64,000 bases of DNA from Blastococcus sp. TML/M2B. GTDB taxonomy: Bacteria > Actinomycetota > Actinomycetes > Mycobacteriales > Geodermatophilaceae. Of this stretch, positions 33,524 to 43,763 are shown one piece after another. The stretch covers positions 62,001 through 126,000 of the forward strand of contig NZ_JAENZZ010000002.1 in assembly GCF_016612865.1 (NCBI RefSeq), in the 5' to 3' direction. Position 1 is the first letter of the stretch. Each line of letters begins with the position of its first letter. Under the pieces are notes generated by a model, which did not search any database, had not been told where the DNA came from, and saw only the letters and a list, made by a program, of their open reading frames with translations. Both the position numbers and the translations under genes were made by a program.

Positions 33524-34348
33524 TCAGCGCATGCGCCGGTAGAGGCACTGGCCCCCACCGGAGGCGTGCAGCGCGCCGCCGGGCGACCACACGTTGGCCC
33601 GCCAGCCGAACATCCCCCGCGTGGAGACCGGCGCCGCGCCGTCGCAGAGCAGCCAGGGCTCGTCCAGCGCCGGCCGGTGGAAGGCGACGTTGAGGTCCAG
33701 CGTCGGCGCGGTGAACGGGGGCCGCTGCCAGGCGTGCGGGCGGACGGCGGCCGGCCAGCTCGGCAGGTCGATGAGGACGACCGACCGGGCGGCGTCGGTC
33801 CACGGGTCGGCGAAGGTCGGCGTCCCCCGGAACCGCAGCCACTGCTGCCAGACGGCGGGGCTCGGGCCCTCCGGCGGCCGGGTGGCGTCGAAAGTGATCG
33901 GGCGGCTCTCGATGTTGTTCCAGAACGGCACCGGCGCGGCGGAGCCCTCGGGCATCAGCTCCGACATCGGCCGCAGCTCGTCCGGCCCGGGGACGTCGGG
34001 GGCCACGGACTCGTCGTGCTCGAGGCCCTCGTTCGGGCCCACGGCCCAGATCATCGCGTTGAGGATCGGCCGCCCGGTCTGGGTGATCGTGACCGTCGAC
34101 GACGCGGCCGTCCGGCCCGGCTTGGCGTGGTGCACCTCGATGTCGACCGGCTCGGGCCGGGCCACGCCCAGGTAGTGGCAGGAGAACGCGGCCGGCTGCA
34201 GCTCGCCCGCCGTCGCCCCGACCGCGCGCAGCGCGAACGAGGCGATGTAGCCGCCCATCGGGCCCCAGATGTCCCACTCGGGCGACGGCGTCCCCCGGAA
34301 GAGACCCTCGTCGACCTGCTCCACCCGGGTGGCCTCGCCAAGATCCAT
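33524..34348 (-). CDS. acyl-CoA thioesterase-like double hot-dog protein
   Basis: 274 aa, two hot-dog domains as in TesB-type thioesterases. The first half has WGPMGGYIASFALRAVGA and FSCHYLGVARPEPVDIEVHHAKPGRTAASSTVTITQ; the second has FTAPTLDLNVAFHRPALDEPWLLCDGAAPVSTRGMFG and ends SPGGALHASGGGQCLYRRM, the usual thioesterase tail. ATG at 34348. Substrate unknown. Confidence 0.85.
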   Translation of the reverse strand: MDLGEATRVEQVDEGLFRGTPSPEWDIWGPMGGYIASFALRAVGATAGELQPAAFSCHYLGVARPEPVDIEVHHAKPGRTAASSTVTITQTGRPILNAMIWAVGPNEGLEHDESVAPDVPGPDELRPMSELMPEGSAAPVPFWNNIESRPITFDATRPPEGPSPAVWQQWLRFRGTPTFADPWTDAARSVVLIDLPSWPAAVRPHAWQRPPFTAPTLDLNVAFHRPALDEPWLLCDGAAPVSTRGMFGWRANVWSPGGALHASGGGQCLYRRMR

Positions 34349-34476
34349 CACACCGCCACACTCCCCGACGGCCGCGTTCCCGCGCAAGCGACGCTCCTGG
34401 GACCGCCCGCATGCGCACGAGCGTGGCCTCGCCGGACCCGGAGACCACCCGCGGACGCATCCGGGCGCGCAGAGCG

Positions 34477-35241
34477 CTAGGAGGGCGAGCTCAGAACGGC
34501 GGCCAGAGGCAGGGCCGGCCAGTCGCCGCTGGGCTCGGGGTGCAGCTTGGTGCGCAGCAGCTCGGCGACGCGCTGGGACGTGCGGCGCACCTCGCGGCGG
34601 GTCAGGTGCTCGTGCAGCTGCTCGCCGAGGTCGCCGCGCAGCTCCTCGGCCAGCCGCTCCAGCACCTCCAGCGACGCCAGCGGGATCGGCCGGCCGGCCC
34701 AGCGCCACAGCAGGGTGCGCAGCTTGGGCTCGGCGGAGAAGCAGATGCCGTGGTCGACGCCGTAGGCGTGCCCGTCGGGCATCGGGATGATGTGCCCGCC
34801 CTTGCGGTCGGCGTTGTTCACCACCGCGTCGAAGACGGCCATGCGGCGCAGCGCCGGGTCGTCCCGCCGCACGTACTCGGCCAGGTCGACGTCCTCGTCG
34901 CCGTCGATCCACAGCTGCACCATGCCGGTGCCGAAGGGGCCCTCGCGCAGCACCGTCGGCGGCACGACCCGCCAGCCGGTGGCCTGCGAGACGAGGAACG
35001 CGGAGATCTCCCGCCCGGCGAGGGTGCCGTCGGGGAAGTCCCAGAGCGGGCGCTCCCCCGCGACCGGCTTGTAGACGCACTCGGCGCCGAGCTCCCCGGC
35101 GCGGATGGTGCCCACCAGGGTCACGTTGGACGCGTCGAGCATCCGGCCCTCGAGGTCGATCTCGCCGGTGCTCAGCAGGTGCAGCGCCTCGGCGTCGTCG
35201 GCCGGCGGCCGGGTGTCCGGTTCGGCGGGCTGCTCGCTCAT
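34477..35241 (-). CDS. SCO1664 family protein (PI3/4-kinase-like fold)
   Basis: 254-aa protein of the actinobacterial SCO1664 family, distantly related to phosphatidylinositol 3/4-kinases. Kinase-like elements: ECVYKPVAGERPLWDFPDG (Lys), GREISAFLVSQATGW, GMVQLWIDGDED, FDAVVNNADRKGGHII (catalytic-loop-like NNADRK) and YGVDHGICFS (metal-binding D). It is encoded with DUF3090 and the phosphomutase-like gene in the conserved three-gene group. Its substrate is not known. Confidence 0.88.
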   Translation of the reverse strand: MSEQPAEPDTRPPADDAEALHLLSTGEIDLEGRMLDASNVTLVGTIRAGELGAECVYKPVAGERPLWDFPDGTLAGREISAFLVSQATGWRVVPPTVLREGPFGTGMVQLWIDGDEDVDLAEYVRRDDPALRRMAVFDAVVNNADRKGGHIIPMPDGHAYGVDHGICFSAEPKLRTLLWRWAGRPIPLASLEVLERLAEELRGDLGEQLHEHLTRREVRRTSQRVAELLRTKLHPEPSGDWPALPLAAVLSSPS

Positions 35242-35255
35242 CGACGCGCCGCCGG

Positions 35256-35807
35256 TCAGCGGCGGTAGCCGTTCTGCCGCGGGCAGACGTGGCCGGTCGG
35301 GTCGAGCGGCATCGAGCACAGCGGGCAGGAGGGCCGGCCTGCGGCGATGACCCGCCGGGCCCGGGCGATGAACGCCCGCGCCGCCATCGGGGTGATGGTC
35401 ACCCGCAGCGCGTCGGGGCCCTCGTCGCTGTCGGAGAGGATCGCGTCCTCCTCGATCGGCTCCTCGCCGGCCGCTACCGCCTCGACGACGACGGCCTGCT
35501 CCGAGCCGTCCCAGGCCAGGCCCATGGCCGCGACCCGGAACTCCTCGTCCACGGGCGGGGTGAGCGGCTCGAGGTCGTCGACGTCGGCGTCGGGCGGGAT
35601 CACCGCGTCGGCGCGGCCGGCGACCTCGTCGAGCAGCTCGGCCATGCGGTCGGCCAGCACCTGGACCTGGTTCTTCTCCAGGGCGACGCTGACCGTGCGG
35701 CCACTGCTGTCGGACGCCTGGAGGTAGAAGGTGCGGTCTCCTGGCTGGCCCACGGTGCCGGCGACGAACCGGCTCGGACGGTCGAAGAGATGGACCTGAC
35801 GGGGCAC
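35256..35807 (-). CDS. DUF3090 family protein
   Basis: 183-aa conserved actinobacterial protein. N-terminal beta-rich part (PRQVHLFDRPSRFVAGTVGQ, FYLQASDSSGRTVSVALEKNQVQVLADRM) and a C-terminal helix ending in a zinc-ribbon-like CPLCSMPLDPTGHVCPR. It lies 14 bases upstream of the SCO1664 start. No activity is known for the family; position implies a shared role with its two neighbours. Confidence 0.9.
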   Translation of the reverse strand: MPRQVHLFDRPSRFVAGTVGQPGDRTFYLQASDSSGRTVSVALEKNQVQVLADRMAELLDEVAGRADAVIPPDADVDDLEPLTPPVDEEFRVAAMGLAWDGSEQAVVVEAVAAGEEPIEEDAILSDSDEGPDALRVTITPMAARAFIARARRVIAAGRPSCPLCSMPLDPTGHVCPRQNGYRR

Positions 35808-35860
35808 ATGCCCAGGTTACGCGGGCGGTGCCGGGGACCGCCGGGTCGCCGCCGGGGAGG

Positions 35861-36562
35861 TCAGGCGGGCGCGCCGGCCCCGCCACCGACGACGGCGTCC
35901 GAGGACGCCCTGCGCCGGCCCCGCTTCTTCGGCGGCGGCGGGATCAGCGCCGAGACGTCACCGCCGGTGTCGTTGACCCGCGCCACGAACGGCCGGGTCT
36001 CGGTGTAGGTGACCACCGAGATCGACGCCGGGTCGACGACGATCCGCTGGAACTGGTCCAGGTGCAGGCCCAGCGCGTCGGCCAGCACCGCCTTGATGAC
36101 GTCGCCGTGGCTGCAGGCCAGCCAGACGGCGTCCGGGCCGAGCTCGGCGTTCACCGCGCGGACGGCGGCGACGGCGCGGGCCTGGGTCTGCGCGAGCCCC
36201 TCCCCCTCCGGGCCGGGGAAGACCGCGGCCGAGGGGTGCTGCTGGACGATCTTCCAGAGCGGCTCCTTGGCCAGCTCCTTGATGGCGCGGCCGGTCCAGT
36301 CGCCGTAGCGGGCCTCGCCGAGGCGCTCGTCGGTGCGCAGCTCGAGGTCGCGCCCGGCGGTGACCGCCGTCGCCGTCTGCACGCAGCGCTCCAGCGGGCT
36401 GCTGACCACCGCGGCCAGCGGCACCTTGGCCAGCCGCTCCCCCACCGCGGCGACCTGCGCCTCCCCGGTCTCGTCGAGCCGGACGCCGGGCGTCCACCCC
36501 GCCAGCACGCCGCCGGCGTTGGCCGTCGTCCGCCCGTGGCGGAGCAGGATCACCGTGGTCAC
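35861..36562 (-). CDS. histidine phosphatase, MSMEG_4193-type
   Basis: 233-aa phosphoglycerate mutase-like histidine phosphatase with the RHG catalytic motif (VILLRHGRTTANAGG), the second conserved arginine (VVSSPLERCVQTA), E in RLGEARYGDWTGR and the distal histidine (LACSHGDVIKAVL). The C-terminus is a basic, glycine-rich tail. It is first in the trio with DUF3090 and SCO1664. Annotated elsewhere as a phosphomutase; real substrate unknown. Confidence 0.9.
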   Translation of the reverse strand: MTTVILLRHGRTTANAGGVLAGWTPGVRLDETGEAQVAAVGERLAKVPLAAVVSSPLERCVQTATAVTAGRDLELRTDERLGEARYGDWTGRAIKELAKEPLWKIVQQHPSAAVFPGPEGEGLAQTQARAVAAVRAVNAELGPDAVWLACSHGDVIKAVLADALGLHLDQFQRIVVDPASISVVTYTETRPFVARVNDTGGDVSALIPPPPKKRGRRRASSDAVVGGGAGAPA

Positions 36563-36592
36563 AGCGCGGACACTACGGGGAGCGGGCGCCCG

Positions 36593-36650
36593 CGAGGGCG
36601 GGGTTCCGGGCGTCCGGGCCTCACCCGCAGGCCCCGGAACCCCGCCCTCG
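36593..36650 (-). terminator. 17-bp inverted repeat after uppP
   Basis: Perfect 17-bp arms (36593-36609 and 36634-36650, GGGGTTCCGG core) with a 24-base loop, ending 3 bases from the uppP stop and upstream of the phosphatase gene. Confidence 0.6.
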
Positions 36651-36652
36651 GC

Positions 36653-37504
36653 TCAGGGCAGCGACGAGGCTGCGGGCTCCGGGTCGAGCACGCCGGCGAA
36701 CACCAGCACGAGCAGCAGGACGCCGAGCGCGATGCGGTAGACGACGAACGGCGTGAACGAGCCCCGGTCCAGGTAGCGCAGCAGCCAGGCGATGACGGTC
36801 AGGCCGACGCCGAACGCGATGACCGTGGCCAGGACCGTCGGGCCCCAGGAGACGCCGGGGCCGGCGGTGTCGCCGCTGAGCTCGTCGTAGGCCTGGTAGA
36901 AGCCCGAGGCCAGCACCGCGGGGATGGCCAGCAGGAACGAGTAGCGGGCGGCCGCGGCGCGGGAGTAGCCGAGGAACAGCCCGGCGGTGATCGTGCCGCC
37001 GGAGCGGGAGACGCCGGGGATGAGCGCCAGCGCCTGGGCGAAGCCGTACGTGATGCCGTGCGGCACGGTGAGCTGGTCGAGCTCGCGCTGCTTGGCGCCC
37101 ACCCGGTCGGCCCAGAAGAGGATCAGCGCGAAGACGATCAGCGTCGTCGCCACGATGCGCAGGTCGCGGAACGTCGTCTCGATGCTGTCCTGGAACAGCA
37201 GGCCGAGGATCCCGATCGGCAGGCTGCCGACGATGATCAGCCAGCCCATCCGGGCGTCGGGGTCGCCCTTCCGGCGGCCGCCGAGCGAGCCGATCCAGGC
37301 GGTGAGGATCCGCCAGATCTCGCGGCGGAAGTAGAGCAGGACGGCGGCCTCGGTACCGATCTGCGTGATCGCGGTGAAGGCGGCGCCGGGGTCCTCCCAG
37401 CCGAAGGCCTCCCCCACGACGCGCAGGTGCGCGCTGGAGGAGATCGGCAGGAACTCGGTCAGGCCCTGGACCACGCCCAGGACGACGGCTTCGAACCAGC
37501 CCAT
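36653..37504 (-). CDS. uppP: undecaprenyl-diphosphatase UppP (BacA family)
   Basis: Integral membrane phosphatase recycling undecaprenyl diphosphate for cell-wall synthesis and giving bacitracin resistance; 283 aa, eight hydrophobic segments. Motifs: [19 protein letters not shown] (PxSSS-H with conserved E) and [20 protein letters not shown] (PGxSRSG). The ATG at 37504 matches the family N-terminus ([13 protein letters not shown]). An in-frame GTG at 37555 would add a charged 17-residue extension and is less likely. Confidence 0.95.
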   Translation of the reverse strand: MGWFEAVVLGVVQGLTEFLPISSSAHLRVVGEAFGWEDPGAAFTAITQIGTEAAVLLYFRREIWRILTAWIGSLGGRRKGDPDARMGWLIIVGSLPIGILGLLFQDSIETTFRDLRIVATTLIVFALILFWADRVGAKQRELDQLTVPHGITYGFAQALALIPGVSRSGGTITAGLFLGYSRAAAARYSFLLAIPAVLASGFYQAYDELSGDTAGPGVSWGPTVLATVIAFGVGLTVIAWLLRYLDRGSFTPFVVYRIALGVLLLVLVFAGVLDPEPAASSLP

Positions 37505-37649
37505 CAGCGCGCGCCGGACGGGGTGGGGATGCGGCAGGCGGACACGAGCGGTCACCCTAGGCGGCGCGTCGGTCGGGCCCGGCCGCGCCGCTCCGAGGGC
37601 AGCGGTGCTCCCGCGTGCCGGGTGCCGCGCGCCGGTAGGTTGGCCGGTC

Positions 37650-38630
37650 GTGGAACAACGGGCGCTCGGGCGCAGCGGTCTGGTCGTGAGCCGCCTGGCG
37701 CTGGGCACGATGACCTGGGGCCGCGACACCGACGAGGACGAGGCCGCGATGCAACTCACCGCTTTCGTCGACGCCGGCGGCACGCTGGTCGACACCGCCG
37801 ACGTCTACTGCGACGGCGACAGCGAGCGGATCCTCGGCCACCTGCTCACCGACGTCGTGCCGCGCGACTCCGTGCTCGTCGCCACCAAGGCCGCCGGGCG
37901 CACCGCGCCGGGCCCGATGGGCCGCGGCGCCTCCCGCGGCCATCTGCTCGCCGCGCTCGACGCCTCGCTGCAGCGGCTCGGCCTGGACCACGTCGACCTG
38001 TGGCAGGTGCACGCCTGGGACGACGTGACGCCGCTCGAGGAGACCCTGGCCGCCTGCGACCTCGCCGTCTCCTCGGGCCGGGCCCGCTACATCGGCATCA
38101 GCAACTTCTCCGGCTGGCAGACCGCGCAGGCCGCCACCTGGCAGCGGGCCTGGCCGGGGCGCACGCCGATCGTGAGCACCCAGGTCGAGTACTCGCTGCT
38201 TCAGCGCGGGGTCGAGCGGGAGGTCGTGCCCGCCGCGGAGGCGCTGGGGCTCGGCGTCCTGGCCTGGTCGCCGCTGGGCCGCGGGATCCTCACCGGCAAG
38301 TACCGGCACAGCACGCCGTCGGAGTCCCGCGGCGCCTCCGCGCCGTGGCAGGCCTTCATCGACGGGCTGCGCTCGCCGAAGTCCGACCGGATCGTGGAGG
38401 CGGTGATCACCGCGGCCGAGGGGCTGGGCACCAGCCCGCTCGGGGTGGCGCTGGCGTGGGTGCGCGACCGGCCCGGCGTCGTCGCCCCGGTCGTGGGCGC
38501 GCGCACCGCGCAGCAGCTGCAGGCCTCCCTCGACGCCGACGGCGTGCGGCTGCCCGCCGCGATCCGCACCGCGCTGGAGGACGTCTCCGCCGCGCCGGCC
38601 GGCTACCCCGAGCGCCGGGCGGACCGGTGA
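37650..38630 (+). CDS. aldo/keto reductase
   Basis: 326-aa NADPH-dependent oxidoreductase with the AKR barrel. The tetrad appears as D and Y in [14 protein letters not shown] in VLVATKAAG and H in [11 protein letters not shown]; the cofactor end has [14 protein letters not shown]. Start GTG 37650 is preceded by TAGGTT at 8 bases. Substrate unknown. Its stop overlaps the next gene's GTG by four bases, an unusual pairing with a helicase. Confidence 0.9.
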   Translation: MEQRALGRSGLVVSRLALGTMTWGRDTDEDEAAMQLTAFVDAGGTLVDTADVYCDGDSERILGHLLTDVVPRDSVLVATKAAGRTAPGPMGRGASRGHLLAALDASLQRLGLDHVDLWQVHAWDDVTPLEETLAACDLAVSSGRARYIGISNFSGWQTAQAATWQRAWPGRTPIVSTQVEYSLLQRGVEREVVPAAEALGLGVLAWSPLGRGILTGKYRHSTPSESRGASAPWQAFIDGLRSPKSDRIVEAVITAAEGLGTSPLGVALAWVRDRPGVVAPVVGARTAQQLQASLDADGVRLPAAIRTALEDVSAAPAGYPERRADR

Positions 38631-40598
38631 GCGCGCCCGCTGCCGCGCCGGGCGGCGACCCGGTCTTCGCCGCTTTCTGCGCCGCCGGGCTCTGGCCGGG
38701 TCTGGGCCGGCGGACCGCCGCCGAGCTGCCCGCGGCCGGCATCACCTCGCCCGACGACGTCACCGCCGACCGGCTGATCAAGCTCCCGCGCGTCGGCCGG
38801 CAGCGCGCCGAGCGGCTGTTCTCCGGCTTCCTGGCCGCGGCGCCCACCTACGAGGTCGTGGAGATGCTCCTCGCGGCCGGGCTGCAGGCCAAGCTGGCGG
38901 CGGGCGTCGCCGACGCGCTGGGCCCGGACGCCGCCCGCCGGCTGCGCGACGACCCGTGGGCGCTGCTCAGCCTGTCCGGCGTCACGCTCGGGGACGCCGA
39001 CCGGCTGGCGATCGCCGTCCTCAAGGGCGCCGACCGGCAGGACGCCCGCCGCGGCCGGGCCATCGTCGGGCTCACCCTGCGCACGGCCACCCGCGACGGG
39101 CACACCGTGCTCCCGGCCGACCTCGTGGTGGCCGCCCTGCGCGCCGAGGGCATCACCGACCCGGCCGCCGCGATCGTCGCCGCCGTCGACGGCGGCGAGG
39201 TCCTCGAGCACGAGCCGCCGCTCCCCGAGGACGACGGGGCAGGTGGGGATGCCGACACAGCCGAGCCCGATCCCGCGCTGCGCACGCTCTCCCTGGCCCG
39301 CTACGGCATGGCCGAGGAGGCCGTGGCGGAGAACGTGGCCCGGCTGTCGGCCGCGGCCGAGCTGATCGCGGACCCGCTGTCGGTCCGCAAGGTCTCCAAG
39401 GGCCTGGACAAGGCGCAGACCGCGGCCGTCGCCCAGGTGCTGGGGAGCGGCGTCAGCCTGCTGACCGGCGGCCCGGGCACCGGCAAGAGCCGCACGGTCG
39501 CCTCGACTCGTGCAGCTGCTGATGGCCAAGGGCACCGAGGTGGCGCTCGCCGCGCCGACGGGACGTGCGGCCAAGCGGCTGGAGGAGCTCACCGACCACC
39601 CGGCGACGACGGTGCACCGGCTGCTCGGCGCACAGGGCATGACCGGCGGCTTCTCCCGCAACGAGGAGTGGCCGCTGGACGCCGACGTCGTCGTCGTCGA
39701 CGAGGCCTCGATGCTCGACGTCGAGCTCACCGCGGCACTGCTGGAGGCCTGCAAGGACGGCACCCACCTGCTGCTCGTCGGCGACCCCGCGCAGCTGCCC
39801 TCGATCGGCCCCGGCCACGTGCTGGGCGACCTCATCGACTCCGGGGCCGTGCCGGTCACCGAGCTGACCACGCTGTACCGGCAGGCCGAGGGCGGTGCGA
39901 TCGCCCGGCTGGCGACCGGTGTCCGCGGCGGCGACCTGCCGGTGGTCGACTCCCCCGACCGCGAGGTCGTGATCGTGCCGGCGACCGGCTCGGCAGAGGC
40001 GGCCCGCCGGGTGGTGCAGCTGGTCACCGACTCGATCCCGCGGGCGCTGGGCATCGAGCCGGGCGCGGTGCAGGTCGTGACGCCGGTGCACCGCGGGCCG
40101 GCCGGCACGATCGAGCTCAACAAGGCGCTCAAGGCGGTGCTCAACCCGGGCGAGGGCACCGTGTTCGGCTTCGACCCGGGCGACCGCGTCGTCGCCACCG
40201 CCAACCACCTCGACCTGGAGCCGGTCGGCTTCGCCAACGGCGAGGTCGGCGTCGTCACCAAGGCCGGCGAGGGTTCGCTGGACGTGGCGTTCGCGTCGGG
40301 GCCGGTGACGGTGAACGGCACCGCGCTGTCGGACCTGCGGCACGGGTGGGCGATCACCGTGCACCGCGCGCAGGGGTCGGAGTGGCCCGGCGTCGTCGTC
40401 GTGCTGCCGCCCGAGGCCGGGGGGATGCTCTCGCGGCCGCTGGTCTACACCGCGCTCACCCGCGCGCAGAAGCACCTGTCGATCGTGCACGCGAGCGGCG
40501 CCGCGCTGGTGCGGGCCGTACGCGAGGTCGACGTCCGCCCGCGGCGCACCCGGCTGGCCGCGCTGCTGGCCGAGTACGCCGCCGACCTCGCCGGCTGA
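38627..40598 (+). CDS. RecD-like SF1B helicase (frame break near 39506)
   Basis: RecD2/TraA-like 5'-3' DNA helicase, about 656 aa if repaired. The N-terminal region contains a helix-hairpin-helix stretch (ADRLIKLPRVGRQRAERLF). Motif I TGGPGTGKSRTV is followed immediately by the break: one extra base in CTCGACTCGTG shifts the frame, after which LLMAKGTEVALAAPTGRAAKRL continues. Then come VVDEASMLDVELTAALLEA (DEAS motif II), LVGDPAQLPSIGPGHVLGDL (motif III), and HRAQGSEWPGVVVVLP and LVYTALTRAQKHLSIV (motifs V-VI). Start GTG overlaps the reductase stop. Confidence 0.9.
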
Positions 40599-40606
40599 GC
40601 AGTCCG

Positions 40607-40664
40607 CGAGATCTGCACACTCGGGGCTCTCCAGCGGTCGAAAGGCCCGAGTGTGCAGATCTCG
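40607..40664. terminator. 19-bp inverted repeat between convergent genes
   Basis: Perfect arms CGAGATCTGCACACTCGGG (40607-40625) and its complement (40646-40664) with a 20-base loop, between the recD-like stop and the transporter substrate-binding gene stop. Well placed as a bidirectional terminator; arms contain the palindrome AGATCT. Confidence 0.6.
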
Positions 40665-40678
40665 TGCAGGAAGGCGGG

Positions 40679-41602
40679 TCAGCCCTTGAGGGACTCCTCG
40701 ACGTCCGGGTTCTCCTCGAAGAACGCGGTGATCGCCTCGTCGTACTTCCCCTCGCCGTACTCGTTCACGACCAGGTTCTCCAGCGAGCCGTACTGCTCGT
40801 CGGTGAGCGAGAAGCCGCCCATCAGCTCGGCGACCTCCCCGCAGTCGTCGGAGAAGCCGTCGCGAGCCAGGGTGTGCAGGCCCTCGGCGTCGCCCAGCGC
40901 GCCCTCGGGGTCGGCGAGGTCCTTGACCGGGAACTCGCTGTTGGCCCAGAACGGGCGCCACAGGGTGACGACGATGTCCTCCTGCGCGTCGACGGCGGCC
41001 TGCAGCTCGGCGAGCATCGCGGTGGTGGAGGACTCGACCAGGGTGAAGTCGTCGAGGCCGTAGGTCGGCATGACCTCGTCCTTGGTGGTGCGGGTCAGGC
41101 CCGCGCCGGGCTCGATGCCGACGATGCGGCCGTCGAACCGGTCGGCCTGGCCGGCCAGGTCGGCGATCGACTCGATGTCGACGTACTCGGGCACGGCCAG
41201 GGTGAGGACGGCGCCGCCGTACCAGGAGCCGAGGTCCTCGATGTCGTCGCCGTACTCGTCCATGTAGTCGGCGTGGGTGACCTCCGACCAGGCCGACGGG
41301 TAGACGTCGACGTCGCCACCGGCCAGGCCCGCGTACAGCGGGGCGGCGTCGGCGATCTCCTCGAACTCGACCTCGTAGCCCTTGTCCTCCAGGACGTCCT
41401 GCCACAGGTGGGCCATGCTCAGGCCGTCGGTCCAGGACGGGATGAACCCCAGGGTGACCGACGCGCAGCTGTCGCCGCCGCCGTTGCCGGAGGCGGTGGT
41501 GTCGCTGCCCTCGTCGTCGCTGCCGCAGGCGGTGGCCGCCAGGGCGATCGCGGCCAGGCCGGCTGCCGCTCGCAGGCCGCGGCGGTGTCGGTTCAGGGTC
41601 AC
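40679..41602 (-). CDS. proX: glycine betaine-type ABC substrate-binding lipoprotein
   Basis: 307-aa periplasmic-type binding protein of the OpuAC/ProX family for quaternary ammonium osmoprotectants. Signal peptide with lipobox LAATAC (Cys26) and a serine/glycine linker. The ligand domain begins VTLGFIPSWTDGLSMAHLWQDVLE and includes AAPLYAGLAGGDVDVYPSAWSEVTHADYM and IVVTLWRPFWANSEF, whose tryptophans suit a cation-pi box. Last gene of proVWX. The exact ligand is an inference. Confidence 0.88.
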   Translation of the reverse strand: MTLNRHRRGLRAAAGLAAIALAATACGSDDEGSDTTASGNGGGDSCASVTLGFIPSWTDGLSMAHLWQDVLEDKGYEVEFEEIADAAPLYAGLAGGDVDVYPSAWSEVTHADYMDEYGDDIEDLGSWYGGAVLTLAVPEYVDIESIADLAGQADRFDGRIVGIEPGAGLTRTTKDEVMPTYGLDDFTLVESSTTAMLAELQAAVDAQEDIVVTLWRPFWANSEFPVKDLADPEGALGDAEGLHTLARDGFSDDCGEVAELMGGFSLTDEQYGSLENLVVNEYGEGKYDEAITAFFEENPDVEESLKG

Positions 41603-41699
41603 GTGGTGCTCCTCTCGTCGTGCGGCCCGCCTCGTCGCGGGCCGTCGAACGTGCTCGGCCGCCGGGCGCCGTGGTGGCGTCCGGTCGGCTCCGTGCGGA

Positions 41700-42675
41700 T
41701 CAGCGGCCGACGGCCGCCGGAGAACGGGTCGGGTCGGCGTCCCCGGTCGGGACGACGGGGGTGCCGACGGCCGGCGCGGTGCGCCGCCGGACCAGCCACG
41801 AGCGGACCCCGCCCGCGCGGCGGCGCTCCCCGAAGGAGGAGGTGAGCCGGTCGAGGAAGATCGCCAGGATCACCACCGACAGCCCGGCCTCGAAGCCCAG
41901 CCCGATGTTCAGCCGGGAGATGCTGGTGACGACGACGCCGCCGAGCCCGCCGGCGCCGATGAGGCCCGCGATGACCGCCATCGAGAGCGCCAGCATGATC
42001 ACCTGGTTGACGCCGGCCATGATCGTGGGCCGGGCCAGGGGCAGCTCGATGCCGCGCAGGATCTGCCACGGCGAGCTGCCGAACGCGTGCCCGGCCTCCA
42101 CCGTCTCCCGGTCGACCTGGCGGATGCCCAGCTCGGTGAGCCGGACGCCGGGCGGCAGCGCGAAGATGATCGTGGTGACGACGCCGGGCACCAGCCCGAT
42201 GCTGAAGAACGTGACCGCCGGGATGAGGTAGACGAACGCCGGCATCGTCTGCATGAGGTCCAGCACCGGCCGGACGACGGCGCTCACCCGCGCGCTCTTG
42301 GCCGCCGCGATGCCCACCGGGACGGCGACGACGACCGACACCAGCGTGGCGACCAGCACCAGGGCGAGGGTCTCCATCGCCGGCTCCCAGAGCTCCATGC
42401 TCTGGATCAGCAGCAGCCCGAGCAGCGAGCCGACGGCGAAGACGACCGAGCGGACGCCGAGCGCGAGCACGGCGAGGAGCGCGGCGAGCAGCAGCGGCGG
42501 CGGGGCGCAGCAGCCCGTCGGTGACGCCTTCGACGGCGTTCTCGGTGCCGGTGCTGATGGCGTCGAAGACCGGGTCGAGGTTGTCCTTGAGCCAGTCGAA
42601 GGCGGTGTCCACCCACTCGCCGACGGGCACCCGCGGCAGGGACGTCTCCGCGAGGACGGCGGTCGGCTCAGCCAC
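41700..42675 (-). CDS. proW: glycine betaine-type ABC permease (frame break near 42503)
   Basis: Membrane subunit of the OpuA/ProU-type importer, about 324 aa if repaired. The N-terminus (TAFDWLKDNLDPVFDAISTGTENAVEGVTDGLL) is in one frame. After an extra base in a G run at 42502-42505 the rest follows, with six helices, RPVLDLMQTMPAFVYLIPAV and the EAA loop VEAGHAFGSSPWQILRGIELPLARPTIMAGVNQ. GTG start overlaps the end of the ATPase gene by eight bases. Confidence 0.9.
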
Positions 42676-43747
42676 GGGATCCCTCCAGCAGCCCGGCGCG
42701 GTCGGCGAGCGGCGCGGCAGCGCGGTCGTCCGACGGCCTGCCGGCCAGCGCGGCCAGCACCGCGCGTGCGTCGACCAGGCCGATCGTGCGCCCGGCGTCG
42801 TCCACGACCGCGATCGGCGCCTCGCTCGCGCTCACGGGGCCGAGCAGCTCGGTCAGCGGGGTGTCAGCCGGCACCCGGCCGGCAGGAGGGACGTCGGGGC
42901 TCGCCGTCGGCACCGCGACGTCGGCGGCGGTGAACACGCGGGCGCGGTCCACGTCGGCCAGGAACCGCTCGACGTACTCGTCGCCGGGGTCGGCGAGGAT
43001 CGACTCGGGCGTGCCCAGCCGCACGATCCGGCCGTCCCGCATGATCGCGATCCGGTCGCCCAGGCGCATGGCCTCGTTGAGGTCGTGGGTGATGAAGACG
43101 ATCGTCTTGCCCAGCCGGGCCTGGAGCTCGAGCAGCTGGTCCTGCATCTCGCGGCGGATCAGCGGGTCCAGCGCGCTGAACGCCTCGTCCATCAGCAGCA
43201 CCTCGGCCTCCGACGCGAGCGCGCGGGCCAGGCCGACGCGCTGCTGCATGCCGCCGGAGAGCTGGTCGGGGCGCTTGTCGGCCTGCCCGTCCAGCCCGAC
43301 CATCGACAGCGCCTCGCGGGCCGCCGCGAGGCGGGTGCGGCGCTCGACGCCGCGGACCTCGAGGGCGTAGGCGGCGTTGTCCACCACGCTGCGGTGCGGG
43401 AGCAGCGCGAGGTGCTGGAACACCATGCTGATCCGGCGCTGCCGGACCTCGCGCAGGCGCTTGCCGCTCAGCGCGGTGATCTCGTCGCCGCCCACCGTGA
43501 CGGTGCCGGCCGTGGGCTCCAGCAGGCCGTTGAGCATCCGGAGCAGGGTGGACTTGCCCGAACCGGACAAGCCCATCACCACGAAGATCTCGCCGGGCTC
43601 GACGGCCAGATCGACGTCGATGACCGCGGGGGTCGCGCCGGAGGCCCGGATCTCGTCGGCGGTGGCCCCGGCCCGGAGCCGCTCCACCGCCCCGGCCGGG
43701 TACCGACCGAAGACCTTGAACAGGCCGTCGACTCGCAGTGCGGTCAC
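42668..43747 (-). CDS. proV: glycine betaine-type ABC ATPase
   Basis: 359-aa ATPase. The leader FKVFGRYPAGAVERLRAG is characteristic of ProV/OpuAA. It has Walker A MGLSGSGKSTLLRMLNG, Q-loop VFQHLALLPHRSV, signature DQLSGGMQQRVGLARAL, Walker B VLLMDEAFSALDP and H-loop FITHDLNEAMRLG. The C-terminal region (about 265-345) resembles a CBS pair (IAVVDDAGRTIGLVDARAVL), the ionic-strength sensor in this family. First gene of the leftward proVWX operon. Confidence 0.93.
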   Translation of the reverse strand: MTALRVDGLFKVFGRYPAGAVERLRAGATADEIRASGATPAVIDVDLAVEPGEIFVVMGLSGSGKSTLLRMLNGLLEPTAGTVTVGGDEITALSGKRLREVRQRRISMVFQHLALLPHRSVVDNAAYALEVRGVERRTRLAAAREALSMVGLDGQADKRPDQLSGGMQQRVGLARALASEAEVLLMDEAFSALDPLIRREMQDQLLELQARLGKTIVFITHDLNEAMRLGDRIAIMRDGRIVRLGTPESILADPGDEYVERFLADVDRARVFTAADVAVPTASPDVPPAGRVPADTPLTELLGPVSASEAPIAVVDDAGRTIGLVDARAVLAALAGRPSDDRAAAPLADRAGLLEGSRG

Positions 43748-43763
43748 AGGTCCCTCTCGCCCG

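Noticed and set aside
37542-37555. Short leader peptide or upstream GTG start for uppP
   Set aside because: A 14-codon frame ending at the uppP ATG exists, but it overlaps a TAGGGT box and nothing indicates it is translated; the ATG at 37504 matches the family N-terminus.
35828-41845. 2005-residue open frame on the plus strand
   Set aside because: It runs antisense through several clear minus-strand genes (phosphatase, uppP, proX) and has arginine/proline-rich shadow composition. Only the 38627 onward part is real, as the RecD-like helicase.
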